Assembly: GCF_014201805.1 (NCBI RefSeq)
Contig: NZ_JACHFK010000001.1
Span: 62,001-126,000, forward strand
Source: Deinococcus metalli
GTDB lineage: Bacteria > Deinococcota > Deinococci > Deinococcales > Deinococcaceae
DNA length: 64,000 nucleotides
Direction: 5' to 3'
How positions within the stretch are numbered: position 1 is the stretch's first letter; every line of letters starts with the position of its first letter. Under the pieces are notes generated by a model. It did not search any database. It saw only the letters and a program-made list of their open reading frames with translations, and had not been told where the DNA came from. A program made the translations under genes and the position numbers. Positions 22,758 through 36,883 of the stretch are shown here, piece by piece.

Positions 22758-23420
22758 TCAGTTCAGTTCGCTGAGCAGCTCGGCCACGCGCGGGCGCAGG
22801 TCGCCGCGTTCCTGCGGGGCGCCGAGCTGGTGCAGGCCGCCGTGGTAGGCGTCCGGATCGCCGAACAGGCGCGACAGCAGCTCGAATTCACGCTGGCTGC
22901 GCAGGCTGGCGTCGTCGCGGAACATGGTCACGTACTGGTCCTGGAAGGCCCAGTCGGACAGCTGGCCGTCCAGATACGCGCGCATCAGGCGGCGGTAGGG
23001 CTCGATGCCGCCGCCCTGCGCGGCGCTGGCCACGCCATCGCGCACCGGCACGTGCGCCGTGAACACCGGGGCCAGCGCCTCGGGCGTGATGTCCCAGTTG
23101 TTCACCTCGAACTGCGGCTGGCCGTCCTGGAACAGGATCAGCTGGGGGCTCTGGTGGGTGATGCCGGTCCGCTCGGCCACGTGGTTGCTCGCGGGCCGCC
23201 AGTCCACCACGCGGATGAAGCCCACCGGCAGGTCATGCTTCTGGAGGAAGGTCTCCAGCACCCCGAAGCCCTGCATGGTCTTGTGGCACGTGCCGGCCTT
23301 GAACACCGCCGCCAGCGGGTACTCCTTCAGGAAGGTGTCCACGTCCTCGGGGGTGGTCAGCGGCACGAGCACCTGGGCCGGCGTGGAAGCGTCGTTCTGG
23401 GCGTCGTGGGTCTGCGTCAT
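22758..23420 (-). CDS. YtxJ/BrxC-like monothiol bacilliredoxin with C-terminal immunity-like domain
   Basis: The 220-residue protein has a thioredoxin-fold domain at residues ~18-130 matching the YtxJ/BrxC family: [15 protein letters not shown] with single redox Cys45, then [19 protein letters not shown] and [12 protein letters not shown]. Such proteins remove bacillithiol from S-bacillithiolated proteins; Deinococcus makes bacillithiol. Residues ~135-200 ([20 protein letters not shown]) look like a colicin-D-immunity-type helical domain, which is not part of the usual ~110-residue family member. TATGCT 6 nt upstream indicates leaderless expression. Confidence 0.85.
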   Translation of the reverse strand: MTQTHDAQNDASTPAQVLVPLTTPEDVDTFLKEYPLAAVFKAGTCHKTMQGFGVLETFLQKHDLPVGFIRVVDWRPASNHVAERTGITHQSPQLILFQDGQPQFEVNNWDITPEALAPVFTAHVPVRDGVASAAQGGGIEPYRRLMRAYLDGQLSDWAFQDQYVTMFRDDASLRSQREFELLSRLFGDPDAYHGGLHQLGAPQERGDLRPRVAELLSELN

Positions 23421-23426
23421 GCTCCC

Positions 23427-23432
23427 AGCATA
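23427..23432 (-). promoter_or_regulatory. -10 box TATGCT, leaderless start of BrxC-like gene
   Basis: TATGCT is separated by 6 nt from the ATG at 23420. Confidence 0.6.
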
Positions 23433-23488
23433 CCCGCCGCTTTAGAAAACGAAGTGAGGCGGGGCACAAGTCGGAAGAACGGGTGGCG

Positions 23489-24439
23489 TCAGTCCAGCGA
23501 CCACACGTGGACCTTGAGGTGCGTGGCCCGCGGGTAGTCCTCGCCCGGCGCCAGCTGCTCCGTGAGCCGGCCCGCTCGCCCGGCCTGCGCCAGCCCGGTG
23601 CGGCACGCGCGCTCGAAGGCGGCCGCGTCCACGCCCGCGTGGTTCAGCAGGGCCAGCACCCGGCCGCCCCGCGCGGTCACGGCCGCCGCCGAGGCCATCA
23701 GGCCGCCGTAGTCGCGCTCGGCCCGCCACACCCCGCGCTCGCCCCGCGCGAAGCCCGGCGGGTCGAGGATCACCAGATCGAACGCGTCCCCGCGCCGCTG
23801 CAGGCGGGTCAGCCACCCGAACACGTCGCCGTACAGGAAGTCCGTGTCCGGGGCGCCCACGCCGCTCAGGGCGTAGTTCTGCTGCCCCCACGCGAGCACC
23901 TTGCGCGACAGGTCCACGTTCTTCACGGTCCCCGCCCCGCCCAGCGCCGCGCTGAGGCCGAAGGCGCAGGTGTACGCGAAGGTGTTCAGCACCCGTGCCG
24001 GGGCGTGTGCCCGCACCCACGCGCGGGCGGGCCGGGCATCGGTGAACAGGCCCATGCTCAGGTCGGCGCCGGGGCGGATCAGGAAGGGGACTCCGGCCTC
24101 CAGCGCCGTGACCTCCGGCCGCGCGTCGCCCCAGATGGGGTCCGGTGGCGACAGCTCGGCGCGGGCCACGTTCGCCAGGTGCCGCGCCTCGGGCGGGCGG
24201 CGCTTGACGTACACGCCCGCCAGCCCGGCCGCGTGGGCACAGGCTCCGGCCAGCGCGTGTTCAGCCGCGCGGTCCAGCGGAGCGTACAGATTCAGGATGC
24301 CCGCGTCGCCGGCCACGTCCAGCGCGTACACGCCGCCGGTCTCGGTGGTGTGTATGGCGCGGTAGACGGTGGTGCCCGCCGCAGGCAGGGGCGCGCGGCG
24401 GGCCGCCAGCGGCGCGGGATCAGGAAGGGCCGTGTCCAC
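23489..24439 (-). CDS. RlmI/RlmK-like class I SAM-dependent methyltransferase
   Basis: The 316-residue protein has a Rossmann-type methyltransferase core in its C-terminal two-thirds: [20 protein letters not shown] is motif [16 protein letters not shown] is the acidic SAM-ribose contact, and [13 protein letters not shown] is motif IV. These resemble RlmI and the C-terminal half of RlmKL, which methylate cytosine or guanine in 23S rRNA. It lacks the PUA domain of RlmI. GTG is the start, giving [10 protein letters not shown]. The exact target base cannot be stated. Confidence 0.87.
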   Translation of the reverse strand: MDTALPDPAPLAARRAPLPAAGTTVYRAIHTTETGGVYALDVAGDAGILNLYAPLDRAAEHALAGACAHAAGLAGVYVKRRPPEARHLANVARAELSPPDPIWGDARPEVTALEAGVPFLIRPGADLSMGLFTDARPARAWVRAHAPARVLNTFAYTCAFGLSAALGGAGTVKNVDLSRKVLAWGQQNYALSGVGAPDTDFLYGDVFGWLTRLQRRGDAFDLVILDPPGFARGERGVWRAERDYGGLMASAAAVTARGGRVLALLNHAGVDAAAFERACRTGLAQAGRAGRLTEQLAPGEDYPRATHLKVHVWSLD

Positions 24440-24579
24440 TTAAAGGGGTAACCAGAACAGGTGAAGGTGTTGCCCTTCAACCATTCTGGGGCGATCGGAG
24501 CGAGTCACCACGGGAGACAGCGGTTGGAGTGGAGTGGCGGGGCGTGCCGGTGGCCCGTGGGCGGAACGGAACACCGCTG

Positions 24580-25500
<921 letters not shown>

Positions 25501-25572
25501 GAACGGAACCTCGGGGCGGGGACAGCGGCAGTCATCTCAAGCGGCGAGGTTACCACGGGGGAGGGCGGCCAA

Positions 25573-25585
25573 ACCGTCCGACGGT
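25573..25585. repeat. 13-bp palindrome ACCGTC-C-GACGGT (copy 1)
   Basis: A perfect 6-1-6 inverted repeat upstream of mraY. It forms a 15-bp perfect inverted pair with copy 2, 68 bp centre to centre. Candidate repressor operator. Confidence 0.7.
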
Positions 25586-25640
25586 CGAAGGGCCCGCTGG
25601 AAAGACATGGCCGAACTGCCGTCCCCCGTGAACCTTGTTG

Positions 25641-25653
25641 ACCGTCGGACGGT
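25641..25653. repeat. 13-bp palindrome ACCGTC-G-GACGGT (copy 2)
   Basis: Same palindrome as copy 1, differing only at the centre base. It ends 17 bases before the 3' end of the 156-residue gene. Confidence 0.7.
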
Positions 25654-25669
25654 TCGGTGATGAGGCCGT

Positions 25670-26140
25670 CTAATTCGCCAGGTAGCGGATGAAGTCCCGC
25701 ATGGTGTTCACGCACGCGTCCGCGCCAGTCACGGCCGAACTGCCGGTGATGGTGCGCAGGATGCCGCGGTCGCTGAGGTACAGCTGCGACACGCGGTACC
25801 GCGCGCCGCCCTGCACGTAGTCGTAGGCGGCCAGCACGCCCCACGTGCCCGCCCGGTCGATGGGCTGGGTCACCACGGCGTCCACGCGCTTGTCCAGCGT
25901 CACCTGAAGTTTCAGGGCGAAGGCGCGGGCGTCGTCCGGGCTGCTGAAGGCCGGGAAGGCCTGCCCGGAGCGTTCCTCGCGCATCAGGCACGCGCCGGTC
26001 GCGTCCGTCCACACGTTCGCGTCGCCGTTCACCGGCACCCAGCCGGTCATGGGCACGATCAGCCCGTGGGCCGCGCCGCCCAGCAGCAGGCCCGCCCACA
26101 CGGCGCGGAGGGCGGAGGCAATGGGCAGCATGCGGGCCAT
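25670..26140 (-). CDS. Hypothetical exported protein
   Basis: The 156-residue protein has an N-terminal hydrophobic stretch (MARMLPIASALRAVWAGLLL, continuing GGAAHG) that looks like a signal peptide or anchor. A compact domain with two cysteines (ATGACLM and GADACVN) that could form a disulfide follows. No family is recognised. A TAGCGT box lies 9 nt before the ATG. It ends just upstream of the twin palindromes and mraY on the same strand. Confidence 0.72.
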   Translation of the reverse strand: MARMLPIASALRAVWAGLLLGGAAHGLIVPMTGWVPVNGDANVWTDATGACLMREERSGQAFPAFSSPDDARAFALKLQVTLDKRVDAVVTQPIDRAGTWGVLAAYDYVQGGARYRVSQLYLSDRGILRTITGSSAVTGADACVNTMRDFIRYLAN

Positions 26141-26285
26141 ACGCGCCCCACGCTAGCAAAGGCTTTCTGACAATCTTCTGGAGCTTCTCATGGACGCCGC
26201 GCGCCACTGGTGGCGGTGTTCCGTTCCGCTGCCGGGTGAACAACATCCGATGAACTCCACTCCGCCCGCGGTCGGTCGCGCCGGG

Positions 26286-26894
26286 TCAGCGTCCGGCCGC
26301 CACGCGCGCTGCCAGCCCGGCCTTCACGTCCGGCCACTCGCCGCGCAGCACGCTGAACATCACCGAGTCGCGCGCGTAACCGTCCGGGCGCACCTGGTAC
26401 TGCCGCAGCGTGCCCTCCTGCACCGCGCCCAGCTTCAGCATCGCCCGCAGCGAGCGGGCATTGCGGGCGTCTACCTTGAACTGTACGCGGTTGGCGCCCA
26501 GCACCTCGAAGGCCCGCGTCATCAGCAGCAGTTTCGCGTCCGGATTCACGCCCACCCCCTGCGCGGCCGGCAGCAGCATGGTGCCGATCTCCACCCAGCG
26601 GTCCGACGGACTCACCTCGCTGAACGAGATGCGGCCCACCGCCACGCCAGTGTCCGCGCGGCGCACCGCCCAGTTCACGCGCCGGGGCAGGGCATTCAGG
26701 CGGCCGATGTACGCGGCCCACGCCGGCGGGGTGTTGGCGTCCGGGCCGCCGCGTGACAGGAACCGCACGGTCTCGTCGTCCGCTCCGGCGGCCAGGTCGG
26801 CGGCGTGTGCCCCGGTCAGGGCCTCCAGAATCACCGCGTGCCCGCGCAGCGTGGGAGCGTCTAGCCAGTCGGCGGCGGGAACAGCGTCCGTCAT
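26286..26894 (-). CDS. GNAT-family N-acetyltransferase (RimJ/RimL-type)
   Basis: The 202-residue protein is an acetyl-CoA-dependent acyltransferase. Its layout is that of the RimJ/RimL subgroup: VILEALTGAHAADLA at the start, GRISFSEVSPSDRWVEIGTM as the central strands, AQGVGVNPDAKLLLM as the acetyl-CoA pyrophosphate loop, and VDARNARSLRAMLKLGAVQE near the C-terminus. The loop departs from the usual QxxGxG/A form. The substrate is unknown. It lies 36 nt upstream-to-downstream of rlmH in the reverse direction, possibly cotranscribed. Confidence 0.9.
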   Translation of the reverse strand: MTDAVPAADWLDAPTLRGHAVILEALTGAHAADLAAGADDETVRFLSRGGPDANTPPAWAAYIGRLNALPRRVNWAVRRADTGVAVGRISFSEVSPSDRWVEIGTMLLPAAQGVGVNPDAKLLLMTRAFEVLGANRVQFKVDARNARSLRAMLKLGAVQEGTLRQYQVRPDGYARDSVMFSVLRGEWPDVKAGLAARVAAGR

Positions 26895-26930
26895 GCCGCC
26901 AGTATGCGGGCCACGCCCACAGCGCCCGCG

Positions 26931-27371
26931 TTACCCGCGGTGGTACGGCTCCCCGGCCGTGATGGTGGACGCGCGGTACAGCGCCTCGACCAGCACCACC
27001 ATTGCCAGGTCGTGCGGCAATGTCAGCTGCCCCAGGCTCCACAGCGCCGACGCGCCGGCCCGCAGCTCATCCGTGTGTCCGTCCGGTCCGCCCACCGCGA
27101 AGGCCAGCTCTCCGTCCCCGCCGAGCGCCCGGGCCTCCAGAAAGGCGGCGAGGCCCTCGGACGTGAACTGTGGGCCGCGCGGATCGAGCAGGATCAGCGG
27201 GGCGCGGCCCGCCGCCCGGCGCACGGCCTCGCTTTCCAGTGCCTGCGTCTTGCCGCTCACCCGCGACACCTGAAGCTTGTGGTAGCGCCGCAGGCGTTTC
27301 TCGTACTCGTCCCAGCCCGCGCGCGCATACGCGAGTTTCGGTTCCCCGACGGTGATCAGGTGCAGTCGCAC
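26931..27371 (-). CDS. rlmH: 23S rRNA (pseudouridine1915-N3)-methyltransferase
   Basis: The 146-residue SPOUT-class enzyme methylates pseudouridine 1915 in helix 69 of 23S rRNA on assembled ribosomes. Diagnostic features are LILLDPRGPQFTSEGLA, the SAM-binding knot loop FAVGGPDGH and the C-terminal VEALYRASTITAGEPYHRG. GTG start at 27371 with TAGGCT 7 nt upstream, consistent with a leaderless mRNA. It is divergent from the micro-ORF/membrane-protein transcript. Confidence 0.96.
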   Translation of the reverse strand: MRLHLITVGEPKLAYARAGWDEYEKRLRRYHKLQVSRVSGKTQALESEAVRRAAGRAPLILLDPRGPQFTSEGLAAFLEARALGGDGELAFAVGGPDGHTDELRAGASALWSLGQLTLPHDLAMVVLVEALYRASTITAGEPYHRG

Positions 27372-27378
27372 GCCGCGC

Positions 27379-27384
27379 AGCCTA
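27379..27384 (-). promoter_or_regulatory. -10 box TAGGCT, leaderless start of rlmH
   Basis: TAGGCT is separated by 7 nt from the GTG at 27371, only 6 bp from the divergent TACACT box. Confidence 0.55.
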
Positions 27385-27390
27385 CCCCGC

Positions 27391-27396
27391 TACACT
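27391..27396 (+). promoter_or_regulatory. -10 box TACACT for leaderless micro-ORF
   Basis: TACACT ends 7 nt before the ATG at 27404 and is divergent from the rlmH box. Confidence 0.6.
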
Positions 27397-27403
27397 GTGC
27401 GGC

Positions 27404-27457
27404 ATGAAGGACAGTCCACCGGCGGCGGGCGAAGGTGCCGTGAGGAGGGCGCCGTGA
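27404..27457 (+). CDS. 17-codon leaderless micro-ORF (leader peptide candidate)
   Basis: ATG at 27404 opens a 17-residue frame, MKDSPPAAGEGAVRRAP, whose TGA overlaps the GTG of the next gene as GTGA. The TACACT box 7 nt upstream is the same leaderless signature seen at many full genes here. A GAGGAGGG site inside the micro-ORF serves the next start. It therefore looks like a translated leader that couples translation of the membrane protein, or a short regulatory peptide. No homology can be judged at this length. Confidence 0.5.
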   Translation: MKDSPPAAGEGAVRRAP

Positions 27458-27882
27458 ACTACGCGGCGACCCTGGCGGTGCTGGTGGTGCTGGCCTTCTG
27501 CTTCCCGCTGTCGGTGCGGCTGGGCGCACAGGTGGGCGTGCCGGAGGCGATCAGCGTGTCCGTGCTGGGCGCGCTGCTGACCTTCGCGGCGGCGACCTTT
27601 CTGGTGCGCTGGCAGGTGGGCCGGTACCGCCGCACCCTGGACCGGCTGGAGGCGGCGCGCGAGCAGGTTCGGGCCGAGCCCCAGAACCCGCGCGCGTATT
27701 TTGTGGGGGGCGAACACCTGGGCATCTTGCTGCTCCGGGTGGACCGCCGGCGGGAAGCATCCGAGGTGATCGACCGTTACGCGCGGCTGGGCGGCGCGAG
27801 GGAATCCGAGATCGTGGCATTGCGCGAGGCGCTGGCCAGGGCACAGCGGCGCCAGCGCCGCGCGCAGGGGAGGGAAGCATGA
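27454..27882 (+). CDS. Small membrane protein with TPR-like tail
   Basis: The 142-residue protein has two hydrophobic helices at residues ~4-22 and ~35-50. A cytoplasmic helical region follows (RYRRTLDRLEAAREQVRAEP, then NPRAYFVGGEHLGILLLRVDR) that resembles one or two TPR-type hairpins. GTG at 27454 has a GAGGAGG site and overlaps the micro-ORF stop. It is coupled to the DUF104-like gene by a stop/start overlap at 27879. No known function. Confidence 0.78.
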   Translation: MNYAATLAVLVVLAFCFPLSVRLGAQVGVPEAISVSVLGALLTFAAATFLVRWQVGRYRRTLDRLEAAREQVRAEPQNPRAYFVGGEHLGILLLRVDRRREASEVIDRYARLGGARESEIVALREALARAQRRQRRAQGREA

Positions 27883-28091
27883 GGGCCTACAAGGGCGTCG
27901 TGGAAAACGGGGTGGTGGTCGTGGTGGGCGCCCGGCTGCCGGAAGGCACCATCGTGACCGTCACGGTCGGTGAGGGCGAGCTGCTGCGCGCCCGCATCGC
28001 CGGGGTGCTCAAGGGCCCGCGCAAGGTCCGGATCCGCCTGAAGCCCACGCCCGGCATGGCCCTGCAGGCCCACGGGCCGGGGAATGACTGA
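27879..28091 (+). CDS. DUF104/AF2212-like small protein
   Basis: The 70-residue protein has an N-terminal 30 residues (YKGVVENGVVVVVGARLPEG) matching the DUF104/AF2212-like fold, found in antitoxins paired with PIN (VapC-like) toxins. A basic C-terminus with KVRIRLKPTPG follows. No PIN-domain gene is adjacent, so it is not a recognisable toxin-antitoxin pair. ATG at 27879 overlaps the upstream stop; its own stop overlaps rsmI by 8 bases. It may have a housekeeping RNA-binding role with rsmI (inference). Confidence 0.75.
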   Translation: MRAYKGVVENGVVVVVGARLPEGTIVTVTVGEGELLRARIAGVLKGPRKVRIRLKPTPGMALQAHGPGND

Positions 28092-28959
28092 GCTGCCCGG
28101 CGCGCCGCCCCCTGAACCCGGGCGGCGCGTGTGGCTGGTGCCCACGCCGGTCGGCAACCTGGGCGACATCACCCTGAGGGCGGTCGACGTCCTGCGGAGC
28201 GCTGACGCGGTGGCGTGCGAGGATACCCGCCGCAGCGGCGCGCTGCTGTCGCACCTGGGGATTCGCCGGCCGCTGGTGCGGCTGGACGCGCACACCATGG
28301 ACCGCGCGGCGGCCGTGCTGGAGCAGTACCCCCGGCTGGCCTACGTGTCGGATGCCGGTACGCCCGGGATCAGCGATCCGGGCGCGGAACTCGTCGCGGC
28401 GGCGCTGGAGGCGGACATTCCGGTCGAGGTGCTGCCCGGCGCGACGGCCTTCGTGCCCGCGCTCGTGCTCTCGGGGCTGCCGGGGGGGCGCTTTACCTTC
28501 GAGGGCTTCGTGCCCAGAACCGGCCGGGAACGCCGGGAGCGGCTGGAGGCGGTCGCGGCGCGCGCCGAGACGAGCGTGCTGTACGAGAGTCCGCACCGGC
28601 TGGGCGCCACGCTGCGCGACCTCGCCGCGGCGTGCGGCCCGGAGCGGCCGGCGAGTGTCACGCGGGAACTGAGCAAGAAGTTCGAGGAGACGGCGCGCGG
28701 CTCCCTGGAGGAGCTGGCGACCCACTTCGGCGGGGACGTGAAGGGCGAGATCGTGATCGTGGTGGCGGGCCGGCCCGCGGCAGCCGAACCGGTCGGCCCG
28801 GAGGCCCACCGCGCCGAGGCCTTCGCGCTGGCGGCCGCGGGGCACGCGGCGCGAGATATACGTGACCTTCTCATGGCGCGGGGTTTGCGTAAGAATGACG
28901 CATATGCCCTGGCCCTGCAGGCCACCGGCGCCGCTCCTCCCGGGCACGGATCGTCCTGA
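28084..28959 (+). CDS. rsmI: 16S rRNA (cytidine1402-2'-O)-methyltransferase
   Basis: The 291-residue tetrapyrrole-methylase-fold enzyme methylates the 2'-O of C1402 in the ribosomal decoding centre. Signatures are VPTPVGNLGDITLRAVDVL, CEDTRRSGALL, YVSDAGTPGISDPG and TFEGFVPR, in order. The C-terminal SLEELATHF and MARGLRKNDAYALAL helices are also typical. ATG at 28084 overlaps the DUF104-like gene end. rlmH and rsmI, two late rRNA methylases, flank the divergent promoter region near 27.4 kb. Confidence 0.97.
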   Translation: MTELPGAPPPEPGRRVWLVPTPVGNLGDITLRAVDVLRSADAVACEDTRRSGALLSHLGIRRPLVRLDAHTMDRAAAVLEQYPRLAYVSDAGTPGISDPGAELVAAALEADIPVEVLPGATAFVPALVLSGLPGGRFTFEGFVPRTGRERRERLEAVAARAETSVLYESPHRLGATLRDLAAACGPERPASVTRELSKKFEETARGSLEELATHFGGDVKGEIVIVVAGRPAAAEPVGPEAHRAEAFALAAAGHAARDIRDLLMARGLRKNDAYALALQATGAAPPGHGSS

Positions 28960-29022
28960 CGGGTGGCGCCGGGGGATCGGCACGGCCAGGCCCCGCCGCA
29001 CACACACCCCAAGGGAGACGCC

Positions 29023-30030
<1,008 letters not shown>

Positions 30031-30040
30031 GCGGCAACGG

Positions 30041-30078
30041 GCAGAGGGCAGGGAGCCGATCGGCCCTCTGCCCTCTGC
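30041..30078. terminator. Bidirectional terminator between pfkA and ftsZ
   Basis: An 11-bp perfect outer stem GCAGAGGGCAG / CTGCCCTCTGC with a 16-nt partly paired loop, between convergent genes. Confidence 0.8.
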
Positions 30079-30091
30079 GCTGTGTGGAGGT

Positions 30092-31166
<1,075 letters not shown>

Positions 31167-31223
31167 GTGTCTCCTTCCATGAACTGCCGCCCCCGGGACG
31201 GGGGGGCCGTTTCAACTCGGGGT

Positions 31224-31229
31224 AGTGTA
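31224..31229 (-). promoter_or_regulatory. Possible internal -10 box TACACT for ftsZ
   Basis: TACACT in the 180-nt ftsA-ftsZ gap, about 59 nt before the ftsZ ATG. No convincing -35. A small hairpin GGGCGC / GCGCCC lies just upstream at 31249-31265. Confidence 0.35.
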
Positions 31230-31345
31230 GCGCACCTGTGCAGCACTCGGGCGCGGCCTGCGCCCCCGGTCTCGGAGGTGATGGGCCGCGCCCTCGCCGC
31301 TGCGTCCACGCGTCCGCGCCCATACAAAACGGGCGCCCGCGGACC

Positions 31346-34180
<2,835 letters not shown>

Positions 34181-34184
<4 letters not shown>

Positions 34185-35626
34185 GACGACACTCCCGCCA
34201 GCTCCCGCGAGAGCTTCCACACGTCCCCGGCGCCCATGGTCACGATGATATCCCCCGGCCCGGCCGTGTCGCGCAGCCAGCGCACGACCTCGTGGCGATC
34301 CGGCATGTAGCGGATGCCCGCGTGGCCGCCCTCGGCCATGCGTCCGGAGATCAGCGTGGCGTGGATGCCCTCGATGGGCGGTTCCGAGGCGGCCGCGATG
34401 TCCAGCAGCAGCACCTCGTCGGCGTCCATTAGCGCGTCCGCGAGACGGGGCCACGACTGCTGCGTGCGCAGGTAGCGGTGCGGCTGGAACACCACCCGCA
34501 CGCGCCGCCCGGTCTGCCGCGCCGCCTGCACCGCCGCCGCGACCTTGGTGGCGTTGTGCGCGTAGTCGTCGACCACCAGCGCGCCGTTCAGTTCCCCGAT
34601 GCGCTGCCAGCGCCGCCCCGGGCCCCGGAAGGCCGCCAGCGCCGCCGCCGCGCGCGTGACGTCCCCGCCGTGCAGGTGCGTGACGGCCAGCGCCGCCAGC
34701 GCGTTCAGGACGTTGTGCGTGCCGGGGAGCCCCACCCGCGCGTCACCCAGCGGCGTGCCGCGGTACTCGACCGTGAAATCGGTGCCGTCGGCGTCCGGGC
34801 GCAGGTTTACCGCGCGGTAGTCGGCCCCGGCGGCCTGCCCATAGCTGAGGCGCTGCGGGTTCCCGGCGCACAGCGCGTCCAGGCCGGGCCAGTCGGCGCA
34901 CAGCAGCACCCGGCCGGAATGCGCCACGAAGCGCGCGAAGCCCGCATGCTGCTCCTCGACCGTTTCCCAGTAGGTGGCCTGAGTGCCGCCCACGTGGTCG
35001 TCCTCGGCGTTCGTGAACACCGCTGTGCCGCAGCGCAGCGCCGCGAAGCCCCGGTCAGACTCGTCCACCTCGGCCACGAACGGCCCGCTGCCCAGACGGG
35101 CGTTGCTGCCAAACTCCGGCACGATGCCGCCCACAAAGGCCGCCGGGTCGAGGCCCGCGCCCGCCAGCGCCACCGCGATCATGGACGTGGTGGTCGTCTT
35201 TCCATGCGTGCCGATCACACCGATGCTGTTCGGCACGTCCAGCAGCTCGTCCAGCAGCGCCATGCGCGGCCGCACCTCGATGCCGGCCGCGCGGGCCGCC
35301 ACGAGTTCCGGGTGGGTCTTGGGCACGGCCTCGGACGCGACCAGCACATCCACCGGGCCGAAGGGGGCCTCGGACACGTGAGCGGCGCTGTGGCCCTGCT
35401 CGACCGGAATGCCCTCCGCGACCAGCTGCGCCGTGAGTTCCGTGGCCAGCGCGTCGCAGCCGCTGACGCGCTGGCCACGGGCCGCGAGCAGCCGCGCGAA
35501 CGCGCTCATGCCGATCCCGCCGATGCCCATCAGGTGGTAGTGCAGCGCGGTGGAGGCAGCGGTGGAGCCGGCCGCGGGGCCGGGGGTGGACTCGGAAGTG
35601 GGTTCTGTCATGGTGCCGTGGGTCAT
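34181..35626 (-). CDS. murC: UDP-N-acetylmuramate--L-alanine ligase
   Basis: The 481-residue Mur ligase adds L-Ala to UDP-MurNAc with ATP. Rossmann motif LMGIGGIGMSAFARLL, P-loop GTHGKTTTT at residues 139-147, VAEVDESDRGF, and VVDDYAHNATKVAAAV (C-terminal domain) are diagnostic. An extra, probably disordered Ser/Thr/Pro/Ala head of about 25 residues precedes the fold. ATG at 35626 overlaps the murG stop (ATGA); a second ATG five codons later is possible. Confidence 0.96.
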
Positions 35627-36801
35627 GGTGCGGCGCTTCCCCCGCGCAGGTGACGCTCGACCAGATCCGCGAACCGCTCGGCCGCGCCGGGCTGCGAGCG
35701 TTTCAGGGCCGCCGCGCGCATCGCGATCCGGGTGCCTGCCGCCGCACACTCTAACACCGCGCTGCCCAGCGCCTCCCCGACGCTGGCCTGCTCCACCACG
35801 CGCCCCGCGCCGGCGCGCTGCACCGTCATGGCGTTGTGCCACTGGTGGTTCTCGGCGGATTCCGGCAGCGGCACCATCACCAGCGGCACGCCGTGGTAGG
35901 CCGCTTCCGCCAGGGTGCCGGTGCCGCCGCGCGTGATCGCCAGGTCGGCGGCGCTCCACGCGGCCACGGCGTCCACGTAGCCGCTCACGTGGTACCAGTC
36001 CACTTCGCGCACGCGCGGCGCCACGTCGTTCAGCCAACGCCGGCCGGTCGCGTGCAGCACCTGCACGCCCGCGCCCAGGTCCGGCGTCCGTTCGCCCGGC
36101 GTGTGCCCGAAATCCAGGTCGATGCGCGGCGTCATCACGCCCAGCGCGTGGTCCACCAGGCCCTCGCCGCCGAAGATGTTGCGCAGCGTGTCCGGCACGG
36201 CGTTGTTCAGGAACAGCGAGCCCTGCGACCCGCCCATCACCAGAATGGTGAGCGGGCCGTCCTGCAGGCCCAGCCGCGACAGCGCCTCGGTGCGGCCCAG
36301 GCGTTCTTCTCGCACCGGCATGCCCACCAGCGTGGCCTTGCGCGGGTCCAGGCCCACCACCTCCGGATACGCGGTGCCCACCGCCCGCGCGCCGCGCACC
36401 GCCAGCCGCTGGGTCAGGCCCAGGCGCGCGTTCTGCTCGTGCAGCACGGTCGGGATGCCCAGGGCCTGCGCGGCCAGCACGCCCGGCAGGCTGGCGAAGC
36501 CGCCGAAGCCCACCACCCCGCCGGGCCGCAGCCGCGCCAGCAGCGCGCGGGCCTGGAACACACCCGCGCCCGCGCGCAGCAACTCGCGCGGGTCGGCGCG
36601 GCCCTGCCCGCTGCGCGCGAGCTTGCCGGCCTCCACGCCCTGGAAGGCCAGCCCCTGTTCGGCCGCCACGCGCTCCTCCATGCCGCCGCGCTGTCCCAGC
36701 AGCAGCGTGTCGTGTCCCCGCGCCATCAGCGCCCGCGCGGTCGCCACCGCCGGGTAGATGTGCCCGCCCGTTCCCCCCGTTGCCAACACGACCAGAGTCA
36801 T
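35623..36801 (-). CDS. murG: UDP-GlcNAc:lipid I N-acetylglucosaminyltransferase
   Basis: The 392-residue GT28 glycosyltransferase makes lipid II from lipid I on the cytoplasmic face. N-terminal glycine loop ATGGTGGHIYPAVATARAL, second loop FGGFASLPGVLAA, ILVMGGSQGSLFLNNAVP, and the UDP-GlcNAc-binding AITRGGTGTLAEAAYHGVPL confirm MurG. It is first gene of the six-gene operon murG-murC-murB-ftsQ-ftsA-ftsZ, each coupled by overlap except before ftsZ. TACACT lies 8 nt before the ATG. Confidence 0.97.
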   Translation of the reverse strand: MTLVVLATGGTGGHIYPAVATARALMARGHDTLLLGQRGGMEERVAAEQGLAFQGVEAGKLARSGQGRADPRELLRAGAGVFQARALLARLRPGGVVGFGGFASLPGVLAAQALGIPTVLHEQNARLGLTQRLAVRGARAVGTAYPEVVGLDPRKATLVGMPVREERLGRTEALSRLGLQDGPLTILVMGGSQGSLFLNNAVPDTLRNIFGGEGLVDHALGVMTPRIDLDFGHTPGERTPDLGAGVQVLHATGRRWLNDVAPRVREVDWYHVSGYVDAVAAWSAADLAITRGGTGTLAEAAYHGVPLVMVPLPESAENHQWHNAMTVQRAGAGRVVEQASVGEALGSAVLECAAAGTRIAMRAAALKRSQPGAAERFADLVERHLRGGSAAP

Positions 36802-36809
36802 CGCCGGGA

Positions 36810-36815
36810 AGTGTA
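36810..36815 (-). promoter_or_regulatory. -10 box TACACT for the murG-ftsZ operon
   Basis: TACACT is separated by 8 nt from the murG ATG, so the operon mRNA likely starts at or next to the initiation codon. Confidence 0.55.
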
Positions 36816-36883
36816 GAGCCTCCGGGGTGGGCGGCGTCGCCGCGTGCGCTGCCCCCGGTTCGGGGAGGGAGGCCCAAACGTGA

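Noticed and set aside
25572..25654. Inverted repeats upstream of mraY as terminal repeats of a miniature transposon
   Set aside because: No target-site duplication is visible, the arms are internally palindromic, and there is no transposase. Operator or structural element fits better.
27879..28091. Toxin-antitoxin locus at the DUF104-like gene
   Set aside because: No PIN-domain or other toxin gene is adjacent; neighbours are a membrane protein and rsmI.
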